A stretch of 42,512 nucleotides of DNA from Segetibacter sp. GTDB lineage: Bacteria; Bacteroidota; Bacteroidia; Chitinophagales; Chitinophagaceae. The notes beneath the pieces were generated by a model that saw only the letters and a program-made list of their open reading frames with translations, had not been told where the DNA came from and ran no database searches. Where the stretch lies: positions 1 to 42,512 of the forward strand of contig NZ_JAOQAH010000059.1 in assembly GCF_025963695.1 (NCBI RefSeq), in the 5' to 3' direction. The translations under genes were made by a program, and so were the position numbers. Shown piece by piece: positions 14,756-24,649 of this stretch (its first letter is position 1; each line of letters starts with the position of its first letter).

Positions 14756-15093
14756 ATGAGCACATTAAAATTAACACTCGTCAAAATCATCCACACACTC
14801 ATTTGGACGTTTTTTAACGTAGTAATATTCTATTTATCTTATGCTGTTATCATAAATAAAATTGACAACCTTCTGTGGCTTTGCATTGGCATCATCGTCA
14901 TTGAAGGTATTGTTCTACTTTCATTCAAAGGCGTTTGCCCCTTAACTATAATTGCCCGTAAATATTCTGATTCAACAAAAGCAAACTTTGATATTTATCT
15001 CCCAATTGGCTTGCTAAGTATAACAAAAAGATTTACACAATTATTTTTATTGCCATCATTTTTATACTTGTCTATAATATAGCAACCCGATAA
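14756..15093 (+). pseudogene. Small membrane protein broken by a one-base frameshift
   Basis: The frame opened at 14756 encodes two TM helices and the conserved block GVCPLTIIARKYSDS followed by NFDIYLP. It then leaves the family pattern with an odd basic/hydrophobic tail and stops at 15082. Inserting one T near 15006 (the text CCAATTGG becoming CCAATTTGG) restores IWLAKYNKKIYTIIFIAIIF and a natural end at the TAA of 15091-15093. Bacteroidota relatives, as I recall them, indeed continue from YLP into a W-L-A-K segment and a final TM helix. Either the gene has been hit by a single-base deletion or the assembly has an error. Function unknown. Confidence 0.65.
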
Positions 15094-15310
15094 TAAAGGG
15101 AAGTGCTTTTTTGCGGTTGTTTACATTTCAGCCGACAGAAGAAGCAACGAAAGTTACGAGCCGTATTTTATGCGATAAATGGTTTAAACTTAAAAATCAA
15201 CAATCGCGGTACTTTTGCAGTCTCCATGATTATTGATTTATACATTTCCAACATACGCAGTTCGCAATTCTAATTACTTTTCAGTTAGAACTTTGCCTGG
15301 CTATATTTCT

Positions 15311-15658
15311 TCAACCTTCCTCATTACTTATAACTATCTTTTTGATATCCTCTACGGTGGCATTCTTAAGTGTTTCAACCTTTATGGGTTTTCCTATTAA
15401 TCCGTGGTGGCCATAGAAAGCCAGGAAACAGGAATCTTTAGGCATGGGGTTACCATATAAATCACTTTCCATTATAAATACCTTCTCTAACTCGGGATAT
15501 TCAAAAACTCTTGCAGTAGGTGCAATTTGCGCGTTAATATGTTCACCGGAAAGTCGTAAGCCTATTTTGCTTATCGTTTCTTCATCTATATTGTAATCTT
15601 CTGTGATTGTCATAGTAGAATGTTTTAAATAATTACCGTTTGCAGGACGAGGTGCCAT
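15311..15658 (-). CDS. Hypothetical protein, 115 residues
   Basis: Soluble, acidic, not recognised. It contains an ordered middle (ARVFEYPELEKVFIMESDLY, FLAFYGHHGLIGKPIKVETL) and an end rich in charged residues. There is no signal peptide and no membrane segment. The start may instead be the internal ATG at 15613 (MTITEDYNIDE), since the first 15 residues look like leader sequence. It lies 111 bp upstream of the region beyond the cysteine desulfurase stop, on the same strand, so it could be the last gene of that operon. No function can be proposed. Confidence 0.55.
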   Translation of the reverse strand: MAPRPANGNYLKHSTMTITEDYNIDEETISKIGLRLSGEHINAQIAPTARVFEYPELEKVFIMESDLYGNPMPKDSCFLAFYGHHGLIGKPIKVETLKNATVEDIKKIVISNEEG

Positions 15659-15769
15659 CTATTGCTTATTAAAGATCGCCCTTTATATCGGCATTACTAT
15701 AAAGATTAATGTAATTTAAATATTTACTTTATCTAAAAGACTGTCTTGTATAGGACCAATTGTTTCCCT

Positions 15770-16897
15770 TTAAATCATTCTTGCGAGTTTTTCCAACACT
15801 CTTTCTATTTCCTCTTTTGTATTGTACTTACTAAAAGAAAAGCGAACGGTAACTGCATCAGGATCATTGCTGATAACACTAATAACATGACTTCCTTCAA
15901 CACCGCTGGAACATGCACTGCCACCGCTAACGCAAATGTTATTTATGTCCATATTAAATAGGATCATTTCGCTCCTGTCAGTTTTAGGAAAATTGACACT
16001 TAGTACGGTATATAAAGAACGACCAGTTGGGTCGCCGTTAAAAGTAATTCCGGGAATATTTTTCTGAAGTTGTTCCATCATGTACAACTTCAAACCTTTG
16101 ACGTAGTCGCTATCCCTATCATGGTTGTCCGTGGCTAATTGCAGCGCTTTTGCAAAACCTACTATTCCGTATAAATTTTCTGTTCCCGCACGCATGTTGC
16201 GTTCCTGGCTGCCGCCATGCATATAGGGTTTAATCTTTACATTTTCATTTATATAAAGTATCCCCACTCCTTTTGGACCATGAAATTTATGTCCTGATCC
16301 GGTGATAAAATCAACCGGGGTATTTCTAAGGTTAAAGGGGAAGTGACCCACGGTTTGTACCGTATCGCTATGGAAAATTGCGTTATACTTTTTGCACAGA
16401 TTTCCAGTTTCGTGTAAATCTATCGTGTTGCCGATTTCGTTATTCGCATGCATCAGGCTCACCAAAGTCTTTTCATCGCTTCCCATCAAAAGTTGCTCAA
16501 GGTGTTGCATGTCTACATGACCTGATGAAAGGATGCCGACATAGCTTACTTTAACAGCTCCCGTTTGTTGTAAAAACTGAACAGTGTGTAAAGTAGCATG
16601 ATGTTCAATTTGTGAAGTAATGATATGCTTACAACCAAGATCTCTGACTGAGGCGGTGATGGCAGTATTACTGCTCTCTGTTCCGCCGCTGGTAAAAAAT
16701 ATTTCTGCAGCGTTGGTATTTAAAATTTTGGCCACCGTTTTCCTTGCATTTTCTACTGCCAGCCGGCTCTCTCGCCCATAGCTATAAATGGAAGATGGGT
16801 TACCATAGCTGGTGGTCAGGTAAGGCATCATTGCTTCTAACACTTGCGGATCAAGCGTGGTTGTTGCTGCATTGTCTAAATAAATTCGTTCTGCCAT
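15770..16897 (-). CDS. Cysteine desulfurase (NifS/IscS-type)
   Basis: 375-residue PLP enzyme converting cysteine to alanine and donating persulfide sulfur to Fe-S or thio-cofactor synthesis. I start it at the ATG at 16897 (MAERIYLDNAATT, the canonical opening). The open frame extends further upstream without a family match. Visible parts: the PLP-binding Lys in SGHKFHGPKGVG at about residue 202, the SGGTESSN motif, HANNEIG, RAGTENLYGIVG, and the catalytic Cys in SGGSACSSGVEGSHV at about residue 328. The length is normal for a group I enzyme. No iscU or isc cluster lies beside it, so it probably acts as a stand-alone supplier. Confidence 0.93.
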   Translation of the reverse strand: MAERIYLDNAATTTLDPQVLEAMMPYLTTSYGNPSSIYSYGRESRLAVENARKTVAKILNTNAAEIFFTSGGTESSNTAITASVRDLGCKHIITSQIEHHATLHTVQFLQQTGAVKVSYVGILSSGHVDMQHLEQLLMGSDEKTLVSLMHANNEIGNTIDLHETGNLCKKYNAIFHSDTVQTVGHFPFNLRNTPVDFITGSGHKFHGPKGVGILYINENVKIKPYMHGGSQERNMRAGTENLYGIVGFAKALQLATDNHDRDSDYVKGLKLYMMEQLQKNIPGITFNGDPTGRSLYTVLSVNFPKTDRSEMILFNMDINNICVSGGSACSSGVEGSHVISVISNDPDAVTVRFSFSKYNTKEEIERVLEKLARMI

Positions 16898-17230
16898 TTT
16901 ATAAGTTATGATCCAGTTACTCTTAGGAGTGAAAATAGGTGCAAAAGTAAACTTATCTGGCTGAGCAAAAAATGACGCTGGCAATTTCAAATTATGGCAA
17001 GTGTTATTGTCCTTTCACCAAACGTTCATACCGAACCAAGCGCCAATTAACCTAAGCTCTACCAACGAAACGTACCTAACGGACGACGGTGCGGTAGAAA
17101 AAAAACGATTGTCTCCCTTAGTTACATAGAAACGTTTGGTGCAACGATTTGGGGGCTGCTTAAAAAAGGAGTAAAAATGGAGTGAGTATGTGGGGTGTTG
17201 CAAGCCAAAAAGCGCTTATACACCAGGCTT
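16898..17230. other. Intergenic region, no gene seen
   Basis: 333 bp between the cysteine desulfurase start and the DoxX-like stop. A 62-codon minus-strand frame (17015-17203) has no sensible composition. No tRNA, strong hairpin or promoter stands out. Confidence 0.4.
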
Positions 17231-17584
17231 TCACTGATACTTTCTATTATTTCTATTATTGGTGAAGCTGTAAGCCCACCAAATCAAAGGCAATTGAAGC
17301 GGCAATCTTACAATAGCTACCCAAAGACGAGGATTGTTTTCGTGAATGTAAGTAACCAACATTTGAATATTAGCAGGAAAAACAGCGATTAATAAAACTA
17401 CTAACCCCCATGCAGCAAAATTTCTTGTTTTCTTAAAAATTAATAATACTCCTAACAGCGCTTCAAAGACACCGCTGACATAAATGAAAGGGTAGGAATA
17501 CGGTAGATAAGAAGGCATTATTTTATGATAAAATTCCGGAGACCTAAAATGATTTATACCGGCAGCAATATAAGCTGGTGCCAT
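17231..17584 (-). CDS. DoxX-like membrane protein
   Basis: 117-residue integral membrane protein of the DoxX-like superfamily. Characteristic blocks are YIAAGINHF, FYHKIMPSYLP, YVSGVFEALLGVLLI, NFAAWGLVVLLIAVFPANIQ and RLPLQLPLIWWAY. Four TM helices can be placed. The usual family has a few more N-terminal residues (pattern SLYIMAALYIAAG). They can be read upstream in frame as ISLYIMAPAYIAAG but have no ATG or TTG to start them, so the first helix may be slightly truncated or use an unusual start. Biochemical role in this group is unclear. Confidence 0.8.
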   Translation of the reverse strand: MAPAYIAAGINHFRSPEFYHKIMPSYLPYSYPFIYVSGVFEALLGVLLIFKKTRNFAAWGLVVLLIAVFPANIQMLVTYIHENNPRLWVAIVRLPLQLPLIWWAYSFTNNRNNRKYQ

Positions 17585-17920
17585 AATGTAAAGGGAGATC
17601 GTGTGAATGGTTCGACTGGTAATGGTAGTTTTTTGAGGATAACAATCTCATTTAAAAAAAAGTTGCGAATTCATAGGTTAATCAGAGCGGAGGCGAACAA
17701 GAGCAAAAAAATTGTGCACCTCAACCTGTTGTTGGCGGGAGGCCAACAATAGCGACAGCAAGTATGTGGGATTACCCGGTCCATAAATTGCTTTTATGCG
17801 GTAACCAAGAACTGCAAAAAAGTGAAGCAAGGCTGAAGAGAATACAAGAGATGAACGAAATGCGACGCAACGATGTATAATTATAGAACGAATGTTAGGT
17901 CAACAAAAGATTCTCCTTCA
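17585..17920. other. Intergenic region with a hairpin and one dispersed-repeat copy
   Basis: 336 bp without a credible gene. It holds an 8-bp stem TTGTTGGC/GCCAACAA at 17729-17749, with no T-run, and a copy of the dispersed GTTGCGTCGCA repeat at 17843-17872 on the minus strand. Confidence 0.5.
17843..17872 (-). repeat. Dispersed GTTGCGTCGCA...CTCTTGTA repeat, copy c
   Basis: On the minus strand GTTGCGTCGCA is followed after 11 other bases by CTCTTGTA. The two conserved halves are kept and the middle is expanded. Confidence 0.6.
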
Positions 17921-19150
17921 TCACTTCTGTTTAACGAGATTTTTTCTGGAATGCAAGGCCATGTAGGACAAGATTGCACTTACGAGCATTAGAACAGCAC
18001 CTAGTAAAAATGGCGCGCCTGCAAATCGGACCGGGGTATTGCTATTTGTAAAAAAGGCAAATAAATGGGTCATAACTAGCGGGCCGACAATGGAAGTTAC
18101 ACTCATTAAACTTGTAAGAGCACCCTGCAATTCACCCTGTTCGTTTGAAGGAACTTCGCCGGAGATGATACTTTGCAATGCCGGTCCGGCAATACCGCCA
18201 AGACAATAAGGAACAAGGAAAGCGAACATCATCCAGGTTTGCGACGCAAAGGCAAACAATAACAATCCCAGCGCATAAAGGGTGAGGCCAATGTACACGC
18301 TTCGCTCGTTGCCCAGCCTGGGATTTATAAAACGTATAAGACCGCCTTGCACTATTGCAACAAGAACTCCTACCATGCCCAGTGAATAGCCTATCATGGC
18401 TTCGGACCATTGAAACTTTTCGATGTTTATAAAAGTCCAGGTGCTTTGTACTGCATGGGCTGCTATATATACCAACACCAGCGCTCCTATCAATCCAGCC
18501 ATGGAGGGGTATTTTTTTAACTGCATAAGTGATCCCAGCGGATTTGCACGTTTCCAGCTAAATGGTCGGCGGTTTTCTTTACTTAGAGACTCGGGCAAAA
18601 CGAAATATCCGTAAAGTGCGTTGATGAGTGCGAGGCACGCAGCAACAATGAATGGCAACCTTGCTCCGTACTCACCTAGCACACCACCAAGTACTGGTCC
18701 TATGATAAATCCTAGTCCGAAAGCCGCACCAATCATTCCAAAGTTTTGGGCCCTGTTTTCATTGGTGCTGATGTCAGCTATATAAGCCGTAGCGGTTGTA
18801 AAGCTGGCACCGGTTATTCCGGCGATTACCCTTCCGACAAATAACCAACCGATGGTGGGAGCGATCGAAAGGAAAATATAATCAACTCCAAAACCTGCAA
18901 GTGAAAATAACAAAATTGGCCTGCGGCCATATTTATCGCTCAGGCTACCCAGCACGGGTGCGAATAGAAATTGCATAAATGCATATGCAAATGTTAGCCA
19001 TCCACCCCACTGGCTCGCCTCGCTGATATCGCCATGTATTAATTGCTCTATCAGCTTAGGGAAAACGGGAATGATAATTCCAAAACCGATAACATCAATT
19101 AGAAGCGTTACGAAAATAAAACCCATTGCCGCCTTCGCAGATGAAGCCAT
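17921..19150 (-). CDS. MFS drug transporter, TetA-like
   Basis: 409-residue major facilitator with 12 predicted TM helices, resembling the tetracycline/H+ antiporters of the TCR group. I start at the ATG at 19150 ([20 protein letters not shown]). The open frame continues upstream only through a low-complexity repeat (19199-19264) and a TTG, and is not expected to be translated. Visible motifs: [13 protein letters not shown] in TM1, the loop 2-3 signature [25 protein letters not shown], and motif C-like [16 protein letters not shown]. Substrate cannot be told from sequence. A drug or another small molecule is likely. It follows the rhamnose mutarotase gene on the same strand. Confidence 0.85.
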   Translation of the reverse strand: MASSAKAAMGFIFVTLLIDVIGFGIIIPVFPKLIEQLIHGDISEASQWGGWLTFAYAFMQFLFAPVLGSLSDKYGRRPILLFSLAGFGVDYIFLSIAPTIGWLFVGRVIAGITGASFTTATAYIADISTNENRAQNFGMIGAAFGLGFIIGPVLGGVLGEYGARLPFIVAACLALINALYGYFVLPESLSKENRRPFSWKRANPLGSLMQLKKYPSMAGLIGALVLVYIAAHAVQSTWTFINIEKFQWSEAMIGYSLGMVGVLVAIVQGGLIRFINPRLGNERSVYIGLTLYALGLLLFAFASQTWMMFAFLVPYCLGGIAGPALQSIISGEVPSNEQGELQGALTSLMSVTSIVGPLVMTHLFAFFTNSNTPVRFAGAPFLLGAVLMLVSAILSYMALHSRKNLVKQK

Positions 19151-19198
19151 AAAACTTGCAGTTGAAATTGTGGCTGCGAAAGTAAGGAAATAGCAGAG

Positions 19199-19264
19199 GT
19201 TTGAGTTGGGAGTGTTGGGGTGGGAGTGTTGGGTTTTGAGTTTTGAGTTGGGAGTGTTGGGTTG
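19199..19264. repeat. Low-complexity GGGAGTGTTGGG / TTTTGAG repeat
   Basis: About 66 bp built of the units GGGAGTGTTGGG (three copies) and TTTTGAG (two tandem copies). In the minus-strand frame it reads [19 protein letters not shown]. Such [13 protein letters not shown] runs occur as scattered simple repeats in many genomes. It lies between the MFS start codon and the mutarotase stop. Confidence 0.8.
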
Positions 19265-19323
19265 CGCAACAGCTTTAACCTTTAGATGGTTCAATTTTAC
19301 GCGATCTTAAATGATTGATCTTT

Positions 19324-19659
19324 TTAAAGTTGGAAGATATTGTCCATTAGCACCCACTTCTCCCCTTCTTTTGCCCATGGCAGTGGCAGCTGAAATTTCC
19401 AAACGAACTGCTCCCATTCCTGCACTGTAGGGTTGGCAGCATCCATTGCAGCTTTACGTTCGAAAGTGAATGAGTCATCAGTTTGCATTATCATGAACAT
19501 TCTGTTGCCTGTACGATAAATTTCCATACTAATAATACCTGCATCCAGAATACTTTGCCTGATTTCCGGCCTTACGTTTTCGCTTTGATGGAGGCGCTCG
19601 TATTCGGCAATAAAAGTGGGGTCATTAACTAAATCAACTGCTAAACAATATTTTTTCAT
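19324..19659 (-). CDS. L-rhamnose mutarotase (RhaM/DUF718 family)
   Basis: 111-residue cytoplasmic protein interconverting sugar anomers. It shows the family's opening CLAVDLVNDPTFIAEYERLH, the active-site His region, SMEIYRTGNRMFMIMQ, and the end WKFQLPLPWAKEGEKWVLM. It is full length. The exact sugar (L-rhamnose or L-fucose) is a family guess, since no rhamnose operon is present around it. It is followed on the same strand by the MFS transporter after a 173-bp gap that holds the simple repeat. Confidence 0.88.
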   Translation of the reverse strand: MKKYCLAVDLVNDPTFIAEYERLHQSENVRPEIRQSILDAGIISMEIYRTGNRMFMIMQTDDSFTFERKAAMDAANPTVQEWEQFVWKFQLPLPWAKEGEKWVLMDNIFQL

Positions 19660-19865
19660 AAGGAAGACATTAGTGTTGGGAATGGAAATCGTATTGAAGT
19701 AAGTAGATGTTTTAGCTGACTACAAAAAAAGGTTAGAAAGGGTTATTACTTATTTGAGCGTAAAAGCAGCGATAGAAATCGGAGCATTGCTTAAAAATAA
19801 CTGAGTTTGCTTTTACAATTACGTGCGGCAAACTATAGTTGCACAAAGGTTTGCCGTTAAAGTGA

Positions 19866-19877
19866 TTGCGACGCAAC
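19866..19877 (-). repeat. Dispersed repeat core, copy d
   Basis: The minus strand carries GTTGCGTCGCAA, with TTTGTGC about 18 nt on, a weak second half. The 60-bp surroundings also resemble copy e. Confidence 0.55.
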
Positions 19878-19925
19878 AATGATGACCTGGAAATAAAATG
19901 CCGGTATAACAAATGCTTTCTAATT

Positions 19926-22103
19926 CTAGTCTTCCAGGCTAAAAGCTACATACTTATCGCCCGATTTGGTTTTCAACTTTCCGCCTCCACATGCAATTAC
20001 TATATACTGCTTGCCGTTAATTGCATACGTACTCGGCGAGGCATACCCTGCTGCCGGAAGTGTTGTTTGCCAAAGTAGTTTTCCGGTCTGCTTTTCAAAG
20101 GCCCTAAACTTTTCATCTCTTGTGGCTGCAATAAATATTAACCCGCTTGCTGTGACTAGTGGTCCTCCATAATTATCCGTTCCGGTTGCAGGTATGCCTT
20201 TGTCGATCAGCTCTTTGTATTCGCCCAACGGAACCTGCCATTTGTGTTCGCCTGTGTTTAGGTTAATAGCGGTAAGCGTTCCCCAGGGTGGAGTATTAAC
20301 AGGGTAGCCGTTTTTGTCGTACCACCGGTTGTAACCGGTCATCTGGTATGGAACCTTTTTCTGCAAGGTTTTACCTTTTTCGAGTTTTGCCGTTGTTTTC
20401 TTATTAAGTATGAAATCGGTAATTGCTTTTCGTTGTTGGAGGGAAATATGAGAATAGGATGACATCATCCCTTTTCCTTTTGATAAGACGTTGAGGACTG
20501 CTGCTGCTGAAAGTCTTTTTTCGATACCTATTAAAGATGGGTAAGAACCGTCGTGCGTACCAGTACGATCTTTGCCGTGACATGATGAGCAATATGTATT
20601 GTATAATTTAACGCCGGTTAAAGATGCATTGTCAGCAGGGTTATCTACACCTTTTAAAGAAGTATAGCAGGGTAACTCTTTGGCAGGAACGTAGAGCATT
20701 CCGTCTGGATCGGCTGCTGCGCCTCCCCACTGAGCGCCACCGTCAGTACCAGGATAAATGATAGTCATTTCTTTTGCCACAGGCAAATAAATACTACCGG
20801 TATGTGCTTGCTTCAATATTTGAACTAACGAGTCTCTGTCTGCAACAAAAGAATTAAAATCTTTCTCAATAAAAGTTTGTCGGGTAAATGGTGCAGGCTT
20901 AACAGGGATCGGTTGTGTAAGACTTGGATGCTCTCCGGCTATTGCTTTAGTACTAAAGGCTTTTTCTTCAATTTCAAAAATTGGCTTGCCCGTTACCCGG
21001 TTAAATACATACACGTATCCTTGTTTGGTTACCTGGGCCACCGCGTCAATTTTTCTTCCCTGGGCGGTGACTGTTATGAGGTTTGGTGGAGCAGGCGGGT
21101 CTCTATCCCAAATGTCGTGATGAACAAGTTGATAATGCCATAATCGTTTACCTGTTGCTGCATCGAGTGCCAACAAGCAATTGGCAAAAAGATTATCGCC
21201 GATGCGATTGCCGCCATAAAAATCAAATGCTGCAGAGCCGGTAGGTATATAAACAATACCACGTGGGCGATCGATAGCCATACCGGCCCAACTATTGGCT
21301 CCTCCCATAGATTGACGCGGGTTTGGCGACCACGAGTCGTAACCCAAATCTCCTTTTGCAGGTATGGTTCTGAATGTCCACACTAGTTTACCGGTATAAA
21401 CGTCAAAGGCACGTATATCACCTAACATTGCCGTTTCTGATTCTGCCACTCTAACCCCGGTTATAATCAGGTTTTTAAAAATAGTGTTTGGGGTGTTAGC
21501 AACTACATAGTTATCGCTTCCGGGTCGCTCTAATCCTTTCTTTAAATCAAGGCGGCCGCTATCCCCGAAAGTTATAATAGCCTTACCTGTTTCTGCGTCT
21601 AAAGCATAGAGCCATTTACCCGCGCCAAAAAATATTCTTTTTCTAATATGGTCCGAAAAATAAGTTACGCCGCGGCTCGTTGTGCCACCGTTATCGCTAA
21701 TATTTGTTCTCCATAACTGTCTTCCGTTTACAGCGTCCAAAGCGAACACTTGCGTATTGGCACTAACACCGTAAAGAATTCCGTTTATGATAATAGGATT
21801 GCATTGTATTTGTGATCTATTGCCTTGAACATCTCCTCCTCCCGATGAGTATTCCCAAGCCACTTTCAATTTGCTGATGTTATCTTTTGTTACCTGCCCG
21901 ACTGTTGAATAATGACTTCGGTTTCCATCACCGTTATACTCATTCCAATTCGTATAAGTTGTATCGTCAACAGTCTTTATAGCTGCGACGCTAAAGTTTT
22001 TATTTAGTTGATTTATAAAAAATAATAGCAAGCATGTTATTATTATCAGGTGAAAGGGAAGTGTCGTAATCTTTATAATTTTACCAGTTCCTACATTTGC
22101 CAT
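19926..22103 (-). CDS. PQQ-dependent dehydrogenase with internal cytochrome c domain
   Basis: 725-residue quinoprotein of the membrane-bound or periplasmic glucose/alcohol dehydrogenase type. The N-terminus has a hydrophobic anchor or uncleaved signal (ITTLPFHLIIITCLLLFFI). The propeller opens with the NWNEYNGDGNRSHYSTVGQV pattern and contains several tryptophan-docking strands (LKVAWEYSSGG, GRQLWRTNIS, GKLVWTFRTIP, GKRLWHYQLVHHDIWDRD). A heme c motif CSSCH at about residue 515 lies in an inserted cytochrome domain, so electrons can pass from PQQ to heme within one chain. The end is GKQYIVIACGGGKLKTKSGD, as in the family. No PQQ biosynthesis genes are visible, so PQQ may be imported or made elsewhere. 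Substrate unknown. Confidence 0.88.
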   Translation of the reverse strand: MANVGTGKIIKITTLPFHLIIITCLLLFFINQLNKNFSVAAIKTVDDTTYTNWNEYNGDGNRSHYSTVGQVTKDNISKLKVAWEYSSGGGDVQGNRSQIQCNPIIINGILYGVSANTQVFALDAVNGRQLWRTNISDNGGTTSRGVTYFSDHIRKRIFFGAGKWLYALDAETGKAIITFGDSGRLDLKKGLERPGSDNYVVANTPNTIFKNLIITGVRVAESETAMLGDIRAFDVYTGKLVWTFRTIPAKGDLGYDSWSPNPRQSMGGANSWAGMAIDRPRGIVYIPTGSAAFDFYGGNRIGDNLFANCLLALDAATGKRLWHYQLVHHDIWDRDPPAPPNLITVTAQGRKIDAVAQVTKQGYVYVFNRVTGKPIFEIEEKAFSTKAIAGEHPSLTQPIPVKPAPFTRQTFIEKDFNSFVADRDSLVQILKQAHTGSIYLPVAKEMTIIYPGTDGGAQWGGAAADPDGMLYVPAKELPCYTSLKGVDNPADNASLTGVKLYNTYCSSCHGKDRTGTHDGSYPSLIGIEKRLSAAAVLNVLSKGKGMMSSYSHISLQQRKAITDFILNKKTTAKLEKGKTLQKKVPYQMTGYNRWYDKNGYPVNTPPWGTLTAINLNTGEHKWQVPLGEYKELIDKGIPATGTDNYGGPLVTASGLIFIAATRDEKFRAFEKQTGKLLWQTTLPAAGYASPSTYAINGKQYIVIACGGGKLKTKSGDKYVAFSLED

Positions 22104-22229
22104 TTTAAAAATAGTGTTTACTGCAGGTTTGAAATTAAAGTATTTAGTTTAGAATAAATGCCTGGAAAGCTGCCAGCGAGCGGGTGAAGAATACTTTTCA
22201 TCCTTCCGTTGATGGTTATTAATTATAAA

Positions 22230-22260
22230 AAAGCCTGTAGGGTTAATCCGTACAGGCTTT
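22230..22260 (-). terminator. Rho-independent terminator after the isomerase-like gene
   Basis: Stem AAAGCCTGTA / TACAGGCTTT with an 11-nt loop, followed on the minus strand by further T residues. It lies 28 bp downstream of the stop codon at 22288. Confidence 0.85.
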
Positions 22261-22287
22261 CTTATATAGTTAATCTCTTATTCTCTG

Positions 22288-23238
22288 CTAGGCCATACTT
22301 GCCGCAACTTTTTCAAGAAGCGCTTTTGTTTTGCGCACGCCTTCCTCTTCACTTAACTTGTTGCCTTCGTATTCGATACCGATATAGCCGTGAAATCCCG
22401 AGTCCTTTACAATCTTTAGCATTTTAGTGTAATCTGTTTCAATACAATTGCCATTTTCATCAAAGTCTAATGCTTTGGCGCTGGCTCCTTTTGCAAACGG
22501 CATCAGTTCGGTAACTCCTTTATACCTGTCGTACTCTTCAACACACTTGCCTGCTCCTCTTTTTATGCAGAAATTATTAAAGTCAGGTAGCACGCCAACA
22601 TTGGGGCGGTTGATGCTTTTCATTACTCCGCTTAACCATGCCGCGTTCGACGAATAGCCGCCATGGTTCTCCACAATTACATTGATATTTTCTTTTGCCG
22701 CAAATTCTCCCAGTCTGCCAAGGCCTTCAATAGCGGCCTTTTGAACGTCATCTGCACTTCCTTCTCCGGCAGCATTAACCCTTATGGTACGACAACCCAA
22801 GTATTTTGCAGCCTCTACCCATTTGTAATGATTTTCTACTGCCTGCAGTCTTTTCGCGCTATCAAGGTTACCAAGGTTTCCTTCGCCGTCAATCATTATA
22901 AGGTGATTTTTAACGCCGTTATCCTTAGCGCGTTTTATTAACTCATTTAAATAGCTTGTGTCTTTTGCTTTGTCTTTAAAAAACTGGCTCACGTATTCCA
23001 CAACACTTATTCCATATTGCTGTTTAGCTATAACAGGAAAATCGAGGTTCGTCATTTTATTAGCAAATAGCGCTTTATGAAAACTCCACTCTGCTAATGA
23101 TATTTCGAAAAAGCCAGCCATAGAATTATTACCGGCTGAAGAAGTTTTTTTGCTCATAGCGCAGGAAGTGGCACCAATACCGAGGGCGGCAACGCCTGCC
23201 AGTTGTGTGATAAATTGTCGGCGAGATTTAATTGACAT
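22288..23238 (-). CDS. Tat-exported xylose isomerase-like TIM-barrel protein
   Basis: 316-residue sugar phosphate isomerase/epimerase-type protein (AP endonuclease family 2 fold). It begins with a twin-arginine signal ([20 protein letters not shown]) and a Cys that could be a lipobox. The barrel follows: [67 protein letters not shown] (metal Glu), [10 protein letters not shown] (metal Asp) and [12 protein letters not shown] (metal Glu). The metal site therefore looks intact. Export by Tat suggests that it acts on carbohydrate or cyclitol in the periplasm, but the substrate is not identifiable. It is monocistronic with its own terminator. Confidence 0.85.
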   Translation of the reverse strand: MSIKSRRQFITQLAGVAALGIGATSCAMSKKTSSAGNNSMAGFFEISLAEWSFHKALFANKMTNLDFPVIAKQQYGISVVEYVSQFFKDKAKDTSYLNELIKRAKDNGVKNHLIMIDGEGNLGNLDSAKRLQAVENHYKWVEAAKYLGCRTIRVNAAGEGSADDVQKAAIEGLGRLGEFAAKENINVIVENHGGYSSNAAWLSGVMKSINRPNVGVLPDFNNFCIKRGAGKCVEEYDRYKGVTELMPFAKGASAKALDFDENGNCIETDYTKMLKIVKDSGFHGYIGIEYEGNKLSEEEGVRKTKALLEKVAASMA

Positions 23239-23368
23239 GCAAATGTATTTTTAGAAATTAAAAATAAGGCTTTGAGGATAATAAGACCGATAATTGAAGA
23301 AAGAGGTAAGTATTTTTTTTAAATACGAATAATGGGTAGAAAAAGGGAGTGTCTAACTTCTATTGAGA

Positions 23369-24574
23369 TTAATCTCCGGGCTCATAATCGTTCGGCAGCA
23401 TTTCCGCCATTTTTTCCCATGCAAGGTAGCCTTCCGAAAATAGATCCAGGGGGTCAAAGTATAAACCGTTTTTTTCGATAAGAACCGCTCTCCCATTTGG
23501 TAAATGCAATATAGATGTCTGGCTCTTTCTACTTACGCCTTTCTGTCCCATTTGCTGGGCATACTCCTCTCTTTCAAACTCCTTTTTATAAACTAACTGT
23601 AAATTGTTTTGAAATAGTAAGTACAACGCTTTGCTGGTGCTATCGTATACTCTTATAGTTGCGCAAGGCAGGGGTTGTTTACCGAGGATGTAGATAATCG
23701 GGTCTCTTGAGAATGTTCCTTCTTTCATTAACTGCATGGAGTAATGACCTGTGTCGAAAATGGTATGTAAGCCAGCCATAATACTATCGTAATAAGGACG
23801 TACTAAAGTATCGTTTTTATACAGCCTTATTAAATGCCTTAATTCGAAGCCCTCCTGGTCGGTAGTATTCGTATAAACCGACCTGATAAAATGCATCATC
23901 GAGCCGTTATAAGCCTCTCTCCTTTTGTTAATCCACTCCTGTTGTTTCCTGCTACGTTTGACAGGTATTTTTTTGAACGATGAATATCCATAAAAGCTCA
24001 TCATCCGGGCTTTACCCTCGTATCGAAATTCCTCCAGCTGATAATCTATCTGTAACCCTAAAGCATTATTTAAAATGATTAATTTATCCAGAGCGGTTAC
24101 TTTTAAAATCTGATTTTTTCTGTCGTACCTAAACTTTAAAACTTTCGGATTCTTAATAGTGCACTCACTTGCATTTTTTGAAGTTCCAATAAAATAGTCG
24201 GTAAAGGTTTTGCCCCATACCTGCCATCCATCTTTTAGCGCCGGACCTATTACGACTTCCTGTAGCTCCTGCGGTTTGGGTTCCATTTTAATTTGAAACG
24301 TTTTGCTAATATTTTCGGGAGTTATCTTTACTACTATCGTTTGATAATTTACAAAAGAAATAACCAACTCGAAATTGTTAGCCATTATACCCGTTAACGT
24401 AAATTTCCCCTCTGCATTTGTTACGGTTCCGTTTGAACCATTATTTATAAATATGCTTGCGCCTTGTAAGGGTTTGCCGTCTATTCCGTTTACAACCGTA
24501 CCCGAAAGCCGAAGTTGGCTTATACCAAGCAGCGGCAAGATTAGTAATAAGAATACGGGTAAAACTGGTTTCAT
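23369..24574 (-). CDS. CarboxypepD_reg-like exported protein
   Basis: 401-residue protein with a signal peptide (MKPVLPVFLLLILPLLGISQ). I use the ATG at 24574 because the 18 upstream in-frame residues look like non-coding sequence. After the signal comes a carboxypeptidase regulatory-like beta-sandwich (RLSGTVVNGIDGKPLQGASI onward, NGTVTNAEGKFTLTG). The C-terminal 280 residues are not recognised beyond the Bacteroidota pattern of aromatic repeats (LNNALGLQIDYQLEEFRYEG). It has no barrel-type C-terminus. It may be a periplasmic or outer-membrane-associated structural protein. No clear operon partner. Confidence 0.75.
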   Translation of the reverse strand: MKPVLPVFLLLILPLLGISQLRLSGTVVNGIDGKPLQGASIFINNGSNGTVTNAEGKFTLTGIMANNFELVISFVNYQTIVVKITPENISKTFQIKMEPKPQELQEVVIGPALKDGWQVWGKTFTDYFIGTSKNASECTIKNPKVLKFRYDRKNQILKVTALDKLIILNNALGLQIDYQLEEFRYEGKARMMSFYGYSSFKKIPVKRSRKQQEWINKRREAYNGSMMHFIRSVYTNTTDQEGFELRHLIRLYKNDTLVRPYYDSIMAGLHTIFDTGHYSMQLMKEGTFSRDPIIYILGKQPLPCATIRVYDSTSKALYLLFQNNLQLVYKKEFEREEYAQQMGQKGVSRKSQTSILHLPNGRAVLIEKNGLYFDPLDLFSEGYLAWEKMAEMLPNDYEPGD

Positions 24575-24649
24575 TCGTAAGGCTGTTACAGATTTAGGGA
24601 AGGTTAGCACAAGAGACTGCAGATGCAAACCTGCCTGCAGATGACGTGA

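Noticed and set aside
17015..17203. 62-codon minus-strand frame upstream of the DoxX-like gene
   Set aside because: No family match, rich in Cys/Phe/Arg by chance and no supporting signals.
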